From contig PAXM01000005.1 of the NCBI GenBank assembly GCA_002714485.1, positions 2,254 through 16,637 of the forward strand: 14,384 nucleotides of DNA, written 5' to 3'. Positions 1 to 7,280 of this stretch are shown piece after piece. The DNA comes from Acidimicrobiaceae bacterium (GTDB taxonomy: Bacteria; Actinomycetota; Acidimicrobiia; Acidimicrobiales; MedAcidi-G1). Numbering within the stretch: the stretch's first letter is position 1; each line of letters opens with the position of its first letter. A model generated the notes under the pieces. It saw nothing but the letters and a program-made list of their open reading frames with translations. It was not told the origin of the DNA and did not search any database. Made by a program: the position numbers and the translations under genes.

Positions 1-113
1 ACAACCACTGAGTTCGGGGTTAGCGAATCCGCGACCTCAGGCCCCGACAAGTCGGCTAGGCGTCCTGACACGAGGAAACCCTACCTTTTCGTCTGAGATC
101 ACAGCCCACCAAA

Positions 114-707
114 TCAACCCGCTGCTGGGCTCCCAACAGGACCCTCCCATCGGCCTAGCCCCGGTACCTCCATGCCCAACTGCGCCAGCGCCCGCGCCGT
201 CGTGCCGGTAATCAAGGCCTCGAGGTCCACTGGCTGCTCATAGAAAGCGGGTACCGGAGGGAAGACGACGCCACCGATCTCGGTGACGGTAGCCATCAGG
301 CGAAGATGGCCGAGGTGCAGGGGTGTTTCCCTCACCATGAGCACCAGGGGTCTCCGTTCTTTGAGGGTCACGTCAGCAGCTCGAGTCAACAGGTCCGCAC
401 TATGGGAGTGGGCGATGGCCGAGAGGGCACGAATGGAGCACGGTGCGATGAGCATTCCTGCGGTCGGAAATGATCCGCTGGCCGGTCCAGCGGAGATGTC
501 TCGAATCGGATGAACGACGTCAGCTAGTGCCTCAACGTCGTCAACGGACCAACTCGTCTCGAGTCCCACGGTTATCCGGGCAGCCGCTGTGAGCACAAGA
601 TGTGTTTCGACATCAGACTCGGTGGCTAGCAACTCCAATGCTCGAATCCCGTAGGCAACACCACTCGCCCCGGTCATACCAATGACAATTCGTCGCGGTT
701 CCGACAT
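114..707 (-). CDS. ubiX: UbiX-family flavin prenyltransferase (prenyl-FMN synthase)
   Basis: This 197-residue protein matches the usual UbiX length (about 190-200). UbiX joins a dimethylallyl group to reduced FMN to make prenylated FMN, the cofactor of UbiD decarboxylases; it is cytosolic and normally dodecameric. Visible motifs are the N-terminal flavin loop GMTGASG (residues 10-16), the segment SGSFPTAGMLIAPCS (about 77-91), the phosphate-binding stretch KERRPLVLMVRETPL (116-130) and PPVPAFY (150-156). The frame is open upstream to 845, but I chose the ATG at 705-707. It puts the glycine-rich loop at the normal distance from the N-terminus and has an AGGA ribosome-binding site 8 nt upstream (on the minus strand, positions 715-719). 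It is divergent from the operon holding the UbiD-family gene, its expected client. The family call is firm; the link to that client is inferred from context. Confidence 0.95.
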   Translation of the reverse strand: MSEPRRIVIGMTGASGVAYGIRALELLATESDVETHLVLTAAARITVGLETSWSVDDVEALADVVHPIRDISAGPASGSFPTAGMLIAPCSIRALSAIAHSHSADLLTRAADVTLKERRPLVLMVRETPLHLGHLRLMATVTEIGGVVFPPVPAFYEQPVDLEALITGTTARALAQLGMEVPGLGRWEGPVGSPAAG

Positions 708-745
708 GACCGATTTCCTAGCAGGTAGCGCTCTTGTGGGCCCTA

Positions 746-757
746 CCAGTCGACTGG
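746..757. promoter_or_regulatory. 12-bp perfect palindrome, candidate operator
   Basis: The 84-bp gap between the divergent ubiX and amidohydrolase genes contains CCAGTCGACTGG, a perfect 12-bp palindrome. If transcription of the amidohydrolase starts at its GTG (792), the palindrome is centred near -40.5, the position typical of class II activator sites or of repressors that block the -35 region. A second, weaker repeat (GGTAG at 724-728 with CTACC at 743-747) lies beside it. No regulator gene is in the window, so the binding protein is unknown and the operator role is inferred. Confidence 0.4.
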
Positions 758-779
758 CTGGAGGATTGTCTCGGCGCAC

Positions 780-785
780 TACCAT
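780..785 (+). promoter_or_regulatory. Putative -10 element for a leaderless transcript of the amidohydrolase-UbiD operon
   Basis: TACCAT fits the actinobacterial TANNNT -10 consensus and lies exactly 6 nt upstream of the GTG at 792, so transcription would begin at or next to the start codon. No ribosome-binding site lies at a usable distance (the nearest, GAGG at 761-764, is about 27 nt away), which fits leaderless translation. I see no good -35 match. Confidence 0.45.
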
Positions 786-791
786 CACTTT

Positions 792-2039
792 GTGTCCACC
801 CGGCCCCCAGAACTGGCACCTGATTTGGTGTTGGCTGGTGGCCACCTTGGTGACGGCCGTCTAGTCGATGTCCACGTTGTAAATGGCTCGGTGTCGGCTG
901 TTGCCGAATCCGGGACACCAGTTGCGGCAGGCACCGCGAGAGAAGACCTCGCTGGCTGGCTCCTGCTTGGGGCAATGGCTGAGCCGCACGCCCACTTGGA
1001 CAAGGCTCTGACCGCCGAGAAGGTGCCCAACCCAAGAGGCGACCTACTGGGAGCCATCGACGCCTGGATGACTGCCGCATCAGCTGGACTGTTTACCCCG
1101 GAAGACACCGCCGACCGAGCTACCGACGCTCTTGAACTGCTGTTGGCGAACGGCGCCACGGCGGTCCGGACCCACGTCAATATCGGTGCCGGCGCAGAAG
1201 CCCTCCAGGCGGTCCGGGAGGCCCGTAGCCGCATGGACGGCCTGTTAGACGTGCAGATCGTGGCTTTGACGAGTAATCCCATTACCGGTCCGGAAGGTCG
1301 GGAAAACCGTCGGGCTCTGGCCGTTGCTCTGGAAGTCGGGGTGGACCTGATTGGTGGCTGCCCGCACCTCGACCCAGACGGGACCATGCTGATGTCTGAT
1401 GCCTTCGCCGCAGCCTCGGACGCCGGGATCGGCCTGGACCTGCATGTAGATGAGGTGCTGGACCCTCAAGTCCTATACCTCCGTGAGCTCTCACGTATGG
1501 TGAGCGACAGCGGTTTTGCACATCCGGTAACTGCCAGCCACTGCGTGACTCTCGGCCTCCAGTCGCCGGACGTTCAGGCTGCGGTCTCAAGGGAGGTCGC
1601 CGATGCCGGCGTGAGCGTGGTGGCCCTCCCGCAGACAAATCTCTTCTTGCAGGGTCGAAACCACCCGACGGCCACTCCCCGCGGCCTGACGGCGATCGAT
1701 GCCCTAAGCCAAGCCGGTGCCTTGGTATGTGGAGGAGCGGACAACGTCCAGGATCCGTTTAATTTGGTCGGACGAAGTGACCCGCTTGAAACGGCGGCCC
1801 TTCTGGTCATGGCTGGCCACCGTCTTCCTGACGAGGCCTTCCGCATGGTTGGAGCCGACGCGCGCACCTGTCTGGGTCTGCCGTCGGCTGAACCCGTTGT
1901 TGGGGCGGTTGCTGACTTTGTAGCAATCGATGCACCTTCGGTGCGTGGAGCCATAGCCGATGCGCCCATGGCTCGAAAAGTTTTCCATCGTGGGAAACTG
2001 GTTGCCACCACTTCTCAGTCGAGGACGATCTACCGATGA
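792..2039 (+). CDS. Cytosine deaminase-like (CodA/AtzC-type) metal-dependent amidohydrolase
   Basis: A 415-residue member of the amidohydrolase superfamily, closest in pattern to bacterial cytosine deaminase (CodA) and AtzC-type enzymes, which hydrolyse C-N bonds on pyrimidine or triazine rings. The metal and catalytic set is complete: H66 and H68 in PHAHLDK, H218 and E221 in LHVDE, H250 in ASHC and D317 in GGADN. These match E. coli CodA H61, H63, H214, E217, H246 and D313. Substrate-pocket residues differ: CodA D314 aligns with N318, W319 with F323, and the region around Q156 (VAFPQ) reads VALTS. Cytosine is therefore unlikely to be the substrate. The GTG start is supported by a -10 hexamer 6 nt upstream. 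Its stop overlaps the next start (ATGA), implying coupled translation with the UbiD-family gene. Family confident; substrate unknown. Confidence 0.88.
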   Translation: MSTRPPELAPDLVLAGGHLGDGRLVDVHVVNGSVSAVAESGTPVAAGTAREDLAGWLLLGAMAEPHAHLDKALTAEKVPNPRGDLLGAIDAWMTAASAGLFTPEDTADRATDALELLLANGATAVRTHVNIGAGAEALQAVREARSRMDGLLDVQIVALTSNPITGPEGRENRRALAVALEVGVDLIGGCPHLDPDGTMLMSDAFAAASDAGIGLDLHVDEVLDPQVLYLRELSRMVSDSGFAHPVTASHCVTLGLQSPDVQAAVSREVADAGVSVVALPQTNLFLQGRNHPTATPRGLTAIDALSQAGALVCGGADNVQDPFNLVGRSDPLETAALLVMAGHRLPDEAFRMVGADARTCLGLPSAEPVVGAVADFVAIDAPSVRGAIADAPMARKVFHRGKLVATTSQSRTIYR

Positions 2040-3379
2040 CCGATATCCACGATCTACGTACATTCATTGATGCCCTAGAAGACACCGGGCAATTGGCCCG
2101 GGTTTCCCAGCCGGTTTCCATGCAGCACGAACTGGCCGACGTGGGTGCAGCACTCGAGCGAGCAGGCGCGGCAGCTGGCCTCTTCGAACGGCCGGAGGAA
2201 AGCCCGTGGCCCATCTTTTGCGGTGGCGTAGCTTCCGGTCGTCGTGCTGCCATCGCCCTGGGTTGTCAACCGACCGAGATGGTTGACGTCATGGAACATG
2301 TCTTGGAACCGGCTCATGGAATCGGCCCGGTCATAACCGACGACGCCCCTTGGAAAGCAAACACCGTGGTCGGGGACGACGTCGATACCTCGCTTTTACC
2401 CATCCCGGTCCACTCCAGGGGTGATGGCGGCGCCTTCATTACCGGCGCCGTGACCGTGGCCCGGGACCCGATTTCAGGCAGGGGAAATCTCGGCTACAAC
2501 AGGATGCTCCGGATGGACCGAACCCGCTTCGGCTTCAATGTCAACGAGTGGCGGGACGTAGGAACGTTCTGGAAGTCCCGGGAAGATCCCGACGCGCCCT
2601 TCCCTGTCGCCCTAGCCATCGGACTGGACCCAGCAGTCATGATCGCCGCCGGGGTCAAAACACCGGTAGATGAACTCTTCATCGCAGGAGCTATCCGAGG
2701 TCGAGGGATCGAGGTGTGCCCGGCAACCACGGTGGACGTGAATGTTCCTGTCGATGCCGAAGTAGTGGTCGAGGGATTGCTACATCCGACAGTGCGGCAA
2801 CCCGAAGGTCCACTAGCGGAATTCCACGGCTACCACGGTGAGGCTTGGGACAGCCCTACGTTCGAAGTGACCGCCATCTCGTGGCGGGACGATCCGATCT
2901 ACCAAACCATCGTTCCCGGCTCGTTTGAACACATCTACCTCGGAAACGTTCTCCCCCGTGAGCCCCTTCTGCGTCGATTCGTCCGCCACCTCGACCCAGC
3001 CGCCGACGTTCACATCCCTCCCTACGCCAATGGCTTCCTAGCCGTAGTTCAGATTGATCGGGACAACCCGGGGACTCCCAAGAACCTTGCTCTAGCCGCC
3101 ATGGCTGCCCACCTGAACGTGCGCCAGGTGGTAGTGGTGGATCGAGACGTTGACATGTACCAAGCAAGCGAAGTCCAGTGGGCGCTCACAAACCGGGTTC
3201 ACTGGCCGGAAGACGTCTTCACTGTGCCTGGCGCCCAGGGCCACGAAATGGACCCGGTTGGCAACCTCCGCGGTGTAGGAACCAAGGTGGGCTTTGACGC
3301 CACCTATAAACGGGAGCGGCGCGAGTACGGCGAGCGAGTCAGTTACCCCGCAATCGACCTGAACAGTTACCTGTCCTAA
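2036..3379 (+). CDS. UbiD-family prenyl-FMN-dependent (de)carboxylase
   Basis: A 447-residue UbiD-family enzyme, expected to catalyse reversible decarboxylation of an aromatic, heteroaromatic or alpha,beta-unsaturated acid using prenyl-FMN. The catalytic Glu-Arg-Glu set is visible: R156 in NLGYNR (Fdc1 R173), and E257 and E262 in EGPLAE (Fdc1 E277 and E282, same 5-residue spacing). Metal/phosphate ligands N151 (N168) and E213 (E233) are also present. The histidine expected as third ligand (Fdc1 H191, HRGG in E. coli UbiD) is not found; the aligned stretch near residues 171-174 reads EWRD. The gene starts inside the stop of the upstream amidohydrolase (ATGA), and its TAA shares bases with the TAG of the convergent gene, leaving no room for a terminator between them. 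Pairing with divergent ubiX supports function. Known relatives act on hydroxybenzoates, cinnamates, pyrrole- or furan-carboxylates; the substrate here cannot be read from sequence. Confidence 0.92.
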   Translation: MTDIHDLRTFIDALEDTGQLARVSQPVSMQHELADVGAALERAGAAAGLFERPEESPWPIFCGGVASGRRAAIALGCQPTEMVDVMEHVLEPAHGIGPVITDDAPWKANTVVGDDVDTSLLPIPVHSRGDGGAFITGAVTVARDPISGRGNLGYNRMLRMDRTRFGFNVNEWRDVGTFWKSREDPDAPFPVALAIGLDPAVMIAAGVKTPVDELFIAGAIRGRGIEVCPATTVDVNVPVDAEVVVEGLLHPTVRQPEGPLAEFHGYHGEAWDSPTFEVTAISWRDDPIYQTIVPGSFEHIYLGNVLPREPLLRRFVRHLDPAADVHIPPYANGFLAVVQIDRDNPGTPKNLALAAMAAHLNVRQVVVVDRDVDMYQASEVQWALTNRVHWPEDVFTVPGAQGHEMDPVGNLRGVGTKVGFDATYKRERREYGERVSYPAIDLNSYLS

Positions 3380-4371
3380 CTGGTGACTTCGGCGCCGAAT
3401 ATTTCAGCAGTACGGCGGATACTCGCTGCCGCGGCCTCCACTCCGGCGGCAGCCGAGAGGGAAGGCAGTTGAAACTCGTCGATCCCGCAGCGAGCCATGG
3501 TTGAAAGCATCTCGTCAGCTACCGCCTCCGGTGAACCAATAAGCACGAAGTGCGGGACCCACTCCTCACGGACGAGATGGGCGGCAGCAGGTGGTCCACC
3601 GTGACGGAGAGCATCACGGATAGCCCTTGTGTCGTCCTCGGTCATGCCGATCATCTCCTTGACTGCAACTGGTGAGTCAGGGAGTCGAAACGAGAGGGAC
3701 TCCCGCGCCATCCAGAGGTCAGCATCGGTGGTGACCAGCATCGTGGACCAGACAATCGTGAATCGCCGACCATGAATCTTGGCGGCCAGCCGCAAGGCGG
3801 CCACGTGGTCGTCCAACAGGGCCCGGTGCACCCAACTCAGGACAAAGCCATCGGCCAGCCGGCCTCCCAAGTCGGTCATGCGAGGACCCCGGCCTGCCAG
3901 AAATATCTCCGTGTCGGCGCGCCCGTAGTCGAGACGGGCTGACCGAAATCCGAAACCCTCAGACTCAACGTCTACTTCCTCACCCGCGTACAAGCCGCGG
4001 AGCGCGCCCACCATGGCCTCGACGGCAACTACCGGTCGCCGACGTTCAATCCCCATCGGACCCAGGGTCATACCCCCACCGGCGCCAATCCCGACAAACG
4101 CTCGCTGACCACTCAACTCGTCAACGGTGGCGATAGCCGAAGCTGTAGTACCTGGGTGTCGTGAGTAAGGGTTTGTGATCCCAGTGCCAACCCGGATAGT
4201 GCTCGTCGCCAGAGCAACTGCGGTCATTGCGACATATACATCCCGTGTCGCCAGGCCCTCGTCATACACCCAGCAGCGGCAGCAACCAAGATTCTCGGCT
4301 ATCCGGGCGAGGCCCACCAGGTCAGCCACTGGTCCATGAGGCATGAGGCTGATCCCTAGAGGAATTGTCAC
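3376..4371 (-). CDS. LLM-class (Mer-like, probably F420-dependent) oxidoreductase
   Basis: A 331-residue TIM-barrel protein of the luciferase-like superfamily, in the branch of methylene-tetrahydromethanopterin reductase (Mer). The segment VGTGITNPYSRHP (about 61-73) is the Mer/F420 signature, followed by IGAGGG (95-100). These proteins reduce or oxidise substrates with F420 or reduced FMN; the substrate is unknown. The start is GTG at 4369-4371, overlapping the upstream stop (GTGA), with GGGAG 6 nt before it, so it is translationally coupled to the FAD oxidoreductase. It is the last gene of a minus-strand trio and converges on the UbiD-family gene with a 4-nt overlap of stop codons (3376-3379). 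A role in Mer metabolism is unlikely because no C1 genes are nearby. Confidence 0.87.
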   Translation of the reverse strand: MTIPLGISLMPHGPVADLVGLARIAENLGCCRCWVYDEGLATRDVYVAMTAVALATSTIRVGTGITNPYSRHPGTTASAIATVDELSGQRAFVGIGAGGGMTLGPMGIERRRPVVAVEAMVGALRGLYAGEEVDVESEGFGFRSARLDYGRADTEIFLAGRGPRMTDLGGRLADGFVLSWVHRALLDDHVAALRLAAKIHGRRFTIVWSTMLVTTDADLWMARESLSFRLPDSPVAVKEMIGMTEDDTRAIRDALRHGGPPAAAHLVREEWVPHFVLIGSPEAVADEMLSTMARCGIDEFQLPSLSAAAGVEAAAASIRRTAEIFGAEVTS

Positions 4372-5960
4372 CCAATTCTCCCAGTCGGACCCTGAAGGTC
4401 AGCCAGCACCACTCGAGCCGCGTTGCGGCCCGACGCCCCGATGATCCCGGCACCCGGGTAAGTCCCCGCACCGGTGAGGAATAGGCCGCCTATCGGCGTC
4501 CGATAGCGGGTCAACTCAGGAGCGCGCCCCAAGAAGGCATCCAAAGGCGAACCGGCCCAAGCCGGCGCATATCCCTGATGCAGCGAAAACTCCGTCTCGT
4601 AACGATCTGGGGTCGTCACACGCCAATCCATGATCAAATCACGAGCGTCGGGAACCATCTGGCCGGCCCATAGGTCGATCCAACGGTCGGGCTCGCTCGA
4701 TGACTTCCAGCCCCCGGGATGGTCATAGGGGGTGAAGAGCACTTCGAGGCTGAGAACATGCCGACCTGTAACCGGGGACATCAGCGGGTCCACCAGGGAT
4801 GGCACATCGATGAGCAGGGTCGGTCGGTCGGCTACCTGCCCGCAGGCCCGACGCTGATGGGCCTGCAGCAACTCATCGGGTGAGGGTGAGACCACCATCG
4901 TGTGTCCGACCGGATCGAAGCCCGGGATGTGTTCCCGGAGTCCCCCAGCCACCGTAGGAACCGGAATGCCGCTTAGCACAGCGTCCACCTTGGACTGGTA
5001 ACCCATTGGTGCGGACCTTCGTTGCCACCGTCTCACAATGCGACTAGCTGCCGGGGGAGCATCATCTCTAAGCCAGCGAACAAACACGTCGGACGGGTCG
5101 CATGCCGCAACCACATTGTCTGCCCGGAGATGCGTCCCGTCGGACAGAACGACGCCCTCGATGAGACCATCGCTCAACAGCAGTGACTCCACCCGTGTTT
5201 CGTATCGAATCCGGCCTCCAGCCGCTTCGAACGAACCACGGATGGCTTCTACCAACGCTCCACTACCCCCAGCCGGCCGGCCGCTCTCCACCAGGTGTCG
5301 CATTGAGTAAGCCAGGGCCGCTAACCCGGTTCCCGGTGTCTCAGGTGCCAAGCCCCAGACCGTGGGTCCCATTCCTGCTGCAGGCATGGTGAGGCGCCAA
5401 TCGTCAAAGTAGCCGCCGAGGATTTCTGAAGCACTGGCCCGCGACCATCTCAGGAGTCGGCTCAATCCTCGAACCCGCCGACGGAGCACGCTGGCTGCCA
5501 ACCCTGGTGCGGTGGGCGGGGTCCTCAATATGTCCAATAGCAGATTGGCTACCGGCAGGGTGTCGGCAAGATAACGGCGGTAGCCGGGGACTGAACGCGG
5601 ATGGGTGACGGCAAGACCTTCAAGGGTGCGTTCGGCGTCGTGAAACAGGACCCAGGGGTCTTGGCCGTCGTGGAAGGAGAACACTGAATCAGCGTCCGTC
5701 GAAAGGTACGAAAGGCCGTGATCATCGAGGTCCAACTCCTCGACTAGCGGGAGTGTCCGAATCAGCGAGTGTGTGCAGTGACACACGTTGAAGCGAGCTC
5801 CGAGACCCTCGACCGTCGAAGCGCAACCACCTGCCGTTGGACGGGCCTCCAGCACAAGGGTGTCGATGCCAGCCCGGGCCAGGTAGGCGGCACACAACAG
5901 ACCGTTGTGACCACCACCTACCACTATCACCTCGGCTTCGCGAGCCGGCAGGGAACTCAC
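4368..5960 (-). CDS. Phytoene desaturase/PYROXD2-like FAD-dependent oxidoreductase
   Basis: A 530-residue FAD enzyme of the NAD(P)/FAD-dependent oxidoreductase group that includes phytoene desaturases, retinol saturase and PYROXD2 (COG1233 type). The N-terminal Rossmann motif VVGGGHNG (13-20) is followed by the ribose-binding acid in LEAR (37-40) and by GG at 44-45. The C-terminal FAD motif GLFLTGAGTYPGAGIIGASGR spans about 492-512. Length is normal. Family members desaturate or isomerise polyene or ring substrates, but many bacterial copies are uncharacterised, and no carotenoid gene accompanies this one. It starts at GTG 13 nt after the upstream LLM gene, without a clear ribosome-binding site, and overlaps the downstream LLM gene by 4 nt. 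Its position between two LLM enzymes suggests successive redox steps on one substrate; this is inference. Confidence 0.87.
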   Translation of the reverse strand: MSSLPAREAEVIVVGGGHNGLLCAAYLARAGIDTLVLEARPTAGGCASTVEGLGARFNVCHCTHSLIRTLPLVEELDLDDHGLSYLSTDADSVFSFHDGQDPWVLFHDAERTLEGLAVTHPRSVPGYRRYLADTLPVANLLLDILRTPPTAPGLAASVLRRRVRGLSRLLRWSRASASEILGGYFDDWRLTMPAAGMGPTVWGLAPETPGTGLAALAYSMRHLVESGRPAGGSGALVEAIRGSFEAAGGRIRYETRVESLLLSDGLIEGVVLSDGTHLRADNVVAACDPSDVFVRWLRDDAPPAASRIVRRWQRRSAPMGYQSKVDAVLSGIPVPTVAGGLREHIPGFDPVGHTMVVSPSPDELLQAHQRRACGQVADRPTLLIDVPSLVDPLMSPVTGRHVLSLEVLFTPYDHPGGWKSSSEPDRWIDLWAGQMVPDARDLIMDWRVTTPDRYETEFSLHQGYAPAWAGSPLDAFLGRAPELTRYRTPIGGLFLTGAGTYPGAGIIGASGRNAARVVLADLQGPTGRIG

Positions 5961-5973
5961 TCTGATCTAGGGC

Positions 5974-7125
5974 TCATGAAAGAAGTGGCAGAACCTCTTC
6001 GGCGAGGCGCGCCATCTGCTCCTCAACGACGTCGTAGGAGTCCCCTGGCATGCCGGGGAAAAGTAGGAGATCCTCGACCCCCACTAGGTCCCGATACCAG
6101 CCGATCGAATCGGCCAGGTCTTCCGGAGAACCAGGCAGAAAGATCCGTTGGTCGATCGACTCCTCGAGAGTCGGGACCAGACCAGCCGGTGCAGGGCGAC
6201 CATCCGCTCCCATGTACCCCTTGCTCCAGCCGTACGGGCCGAGGAACTTCCAGAACTCATCGTGACCGGGACGCAACTTCTCGACAGCCTCCTCCCGAGT
6301 ATCTTCGACCCGGGTGCACAACACCAGCATCCGTTTCTCACCACGCGCTAGTTCCCGACCGTGGGCCTCCTCATAGACCTCAGCAAACCGGCTCCAACGC
6401 TCTGTGAGGAAAGTTGGATGGTTGTTCCAGAAGACTCCTCCCCAACCACGCCGGGGTACCTGCTCGAGGGTGGGAGGCGAAGTGATGGCCTGCCATGTCT
6501 CATAGGGGTAAAGGGGTCGAGGTACCAGCGTGAGTTCCTTGACAGTGCCCCCACGGTCTGGGATCCCGGGCGGTGGGAAATCGTATATCTCACCATGGAA
6601 CGCAAAGGTCTCCTGGTCGAGCGCCATCTGGATGACCTGCATGGCCTCGTCGAACTGTTGACGGTTTAGATCGTCAGCCTCTACCTGACTGGGATTATCG
6701 AAACTCCCAATCTTCGTTCCCAGCGTCTCAGCTTCCCGTGGCACCGTGCCCCGTCCCACCCCAAGGATGGCCCGACCGCCCGAGATGTTGTGCAAGGTGG
6801 CGAAATCTTCGGCGAACCGCAAAGGGTTCCACTGGGGAATGATGTTGAAGGCCATTCCGAGGCGGATGCGCTCCGTCCTTTCGGCAATGATTGCACCCAA
6901 CATCAGACCATTCGGCACCACCTCGTATCCCTCGTACTGGAAATGATGTTCGGTGAGCCAATAGGAGTCGTAGCCAAGCCGCTCGGCCGTTAGCCCAGCA
7001 TCAACTAGTCGTTCGGTGGCGTGCCATACAGCGTCGTTGTCGTACCTCCGGTCCGTCGAGGCCGGCGGCCCACTGCCAGCGTCGTCCATCTCCACCCCAC
7101 CGAAAAGAAATATTCCAGCTCGCAT
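5974..7125 (-). CDS. LLM-class flavin-dependent oxidoreductase (luciferase-like, EHHF type)
   Basis: A luciferase-like monooxygenase-family protein. From the ATG at 7123-7125 it has 383 residues. The motif WLTEHHFQYEGY (about 56-67) carries the EHHF typical of bacterial luciferase-type flavin monooxygenases, and SGGRAILGVGRG (about 115-126) is the usual glycine-rich phosphate loop. This differs from the Mer-like pair elsewhere in the window, so the chemistry probably differs: monooxygenation with reduced FMN is likely, though no flavin reductase partner is present. A GTG two codons upstream (7129-7131) is an alternative start with GAGG 10 nt before it. I prefer the ATG because TACGTT lies exactly 6 nt upstream, as at two other genes here. 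First gene of the minus-strand trio, divergent from the ABC transporter genes. Confidence 0.88.
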   Translation of the reverse strand: MRAGIFLFGGVEMDDAGSGPPASTDRRYDNDAVWHATERLVDAGLTAERLGYDSYWLTEHHFQYEGYEVVPNGLMLGAIIAERTERIRLGMAFNIIPQWNPLRFAEDFATLHNISGGRAILGVGRGTVPREAETLGTKIGSFDNPSQVEADDLNRQQFDEAMQVIQMALDQETFAFHGEIYDFPPPGIPDRGGTVKELTLVPRPLYPYETWQAITSPPTLEQVPRRGWGGVFWNNHPTFLTERWSRFAEVYEEAHGRELARGEKRMLVLCTRVEDTREEAVEKLRPGHDEFWKFLGPYGWSKGYMGADGRPAPAGLVPTLEESIDQRIFLPGSPEDLADSIGWYRDLVGVEDLLLFPGMPGDSYDVVEEQMARLAEEVLPLLS

Positions 7126-7131
7126 TGTCAC

Positions 7132-7137
7132 AACGTA
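7132..7137 (-). promoter_or_regulatory. Putative -10 element for a leaderless LLM-trio transcript
   Basis: On the minus strand TACGTT (TANNNT) lies 6 nt before the ATG at 7123-7125, the same geometry as at 792 and 9268. If real, the GTG at 7131 is untranslated promoter spacer. The competing reading is a longer leader with GAGG (7142-7145) as ribosome-binding site for that GTG. Confidence 0.35.
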
Positions 7138-7182
7138 CGCGCCTCACTAGGGAATCACTTGATCGGCTACAACTCGTTTCGA

Positions 7183-7203
7183 ACCGTATTGCTCGGATAC
7201 GGT
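7183..7203. promoter_or_regulatory. Inverted repeat with -10-like hexamers on both strands
   Basis: ACCGTAT (7183-7189) and ATACGGT (7197-7203) form a perfect 7-bp inverted repeat around a 7-nt spacer, inside the gap between the divergent LLM trio and the ABC genes. Each arm contains TACGGT, which fits TANNNT, reading outward on its own strand. The element could therefore be a pair of overlapping divergent -10 regions, a regulator operator, or both. I see no convincing -35 for either direction. Confidence 0.4.
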
Positions 7204-7213
7204 GCTGCTCGCA

Positions 7214-7263
7214 CTATTCCACTAACCAGGTCATCAGGGGTGGAATAGCAAGTTGGGGAATAG
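7214..7263. promoter_or_regulatory. CTATTCC/GGAATAG repeat array ahead of the ABC genes
   Basis: CTATTCCAC (7214-7222) and GTGGAATAG (7240-7248) are a perfect 9-bp inverted repeat with a 17-nt spacer. A further direct copy of GGAATAG lies at 7257-7263, 15 nt downstream of the previous copy and just before the ribosome-binding site of the ATPase gene. The array could be a multi-site operator. If transcription starts near 7210, it could instead be a 5'-UTR hairpin in which the left arm can pair with either right copy. Confidence 0.45.
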
Positions 7264-7280
7264 ACGGAGCCGGAGAATTG

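Noticed and set aside
21..62. Imperfect hairpin (CCGAC/GTCGG) downstream of ubiX as a terminator.
   Set aside because: The stem is only 4-5 bp with a 2-4 nt loop, no T-run follows in the ubiX direction, and flanking bases do not extend the pairing.
1..96. Plus-strand open frame from the window edge ending TGA at 94-96, a possible C-terminus of an upstream gene.
   Set aside because: It has only 31 codons, with no clear third-position GC preference and no recognisable motif; another plus frame is open over the same stretch. Not distinguishable from chance.
708..845. N-terminal extension of ubiX (46 extra residues).
   Set aside because: The extension overlaps the divergent start and promoter, is rich in residues unlike any UbiX N-terminus, and the internal ATG at 707 has a good ribosome-binding site.
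4368..5960. Carotenoid phytoene desaturase.
   Set aside because: No crtB, crtE or other carotenoid gene is nearby; the protein also fits the broader, mostly uncharacterised PYROXD2-like group.
7125..7280. N-terminal extension of the ABC ATPase (52 extra residues).
   Set aside because: It crosses the inverted-repeat promoter region and would overlap the divergent LLM gene; ATG 7281 has GGAG 5 nt upstream and gives the normal family N-terminus.
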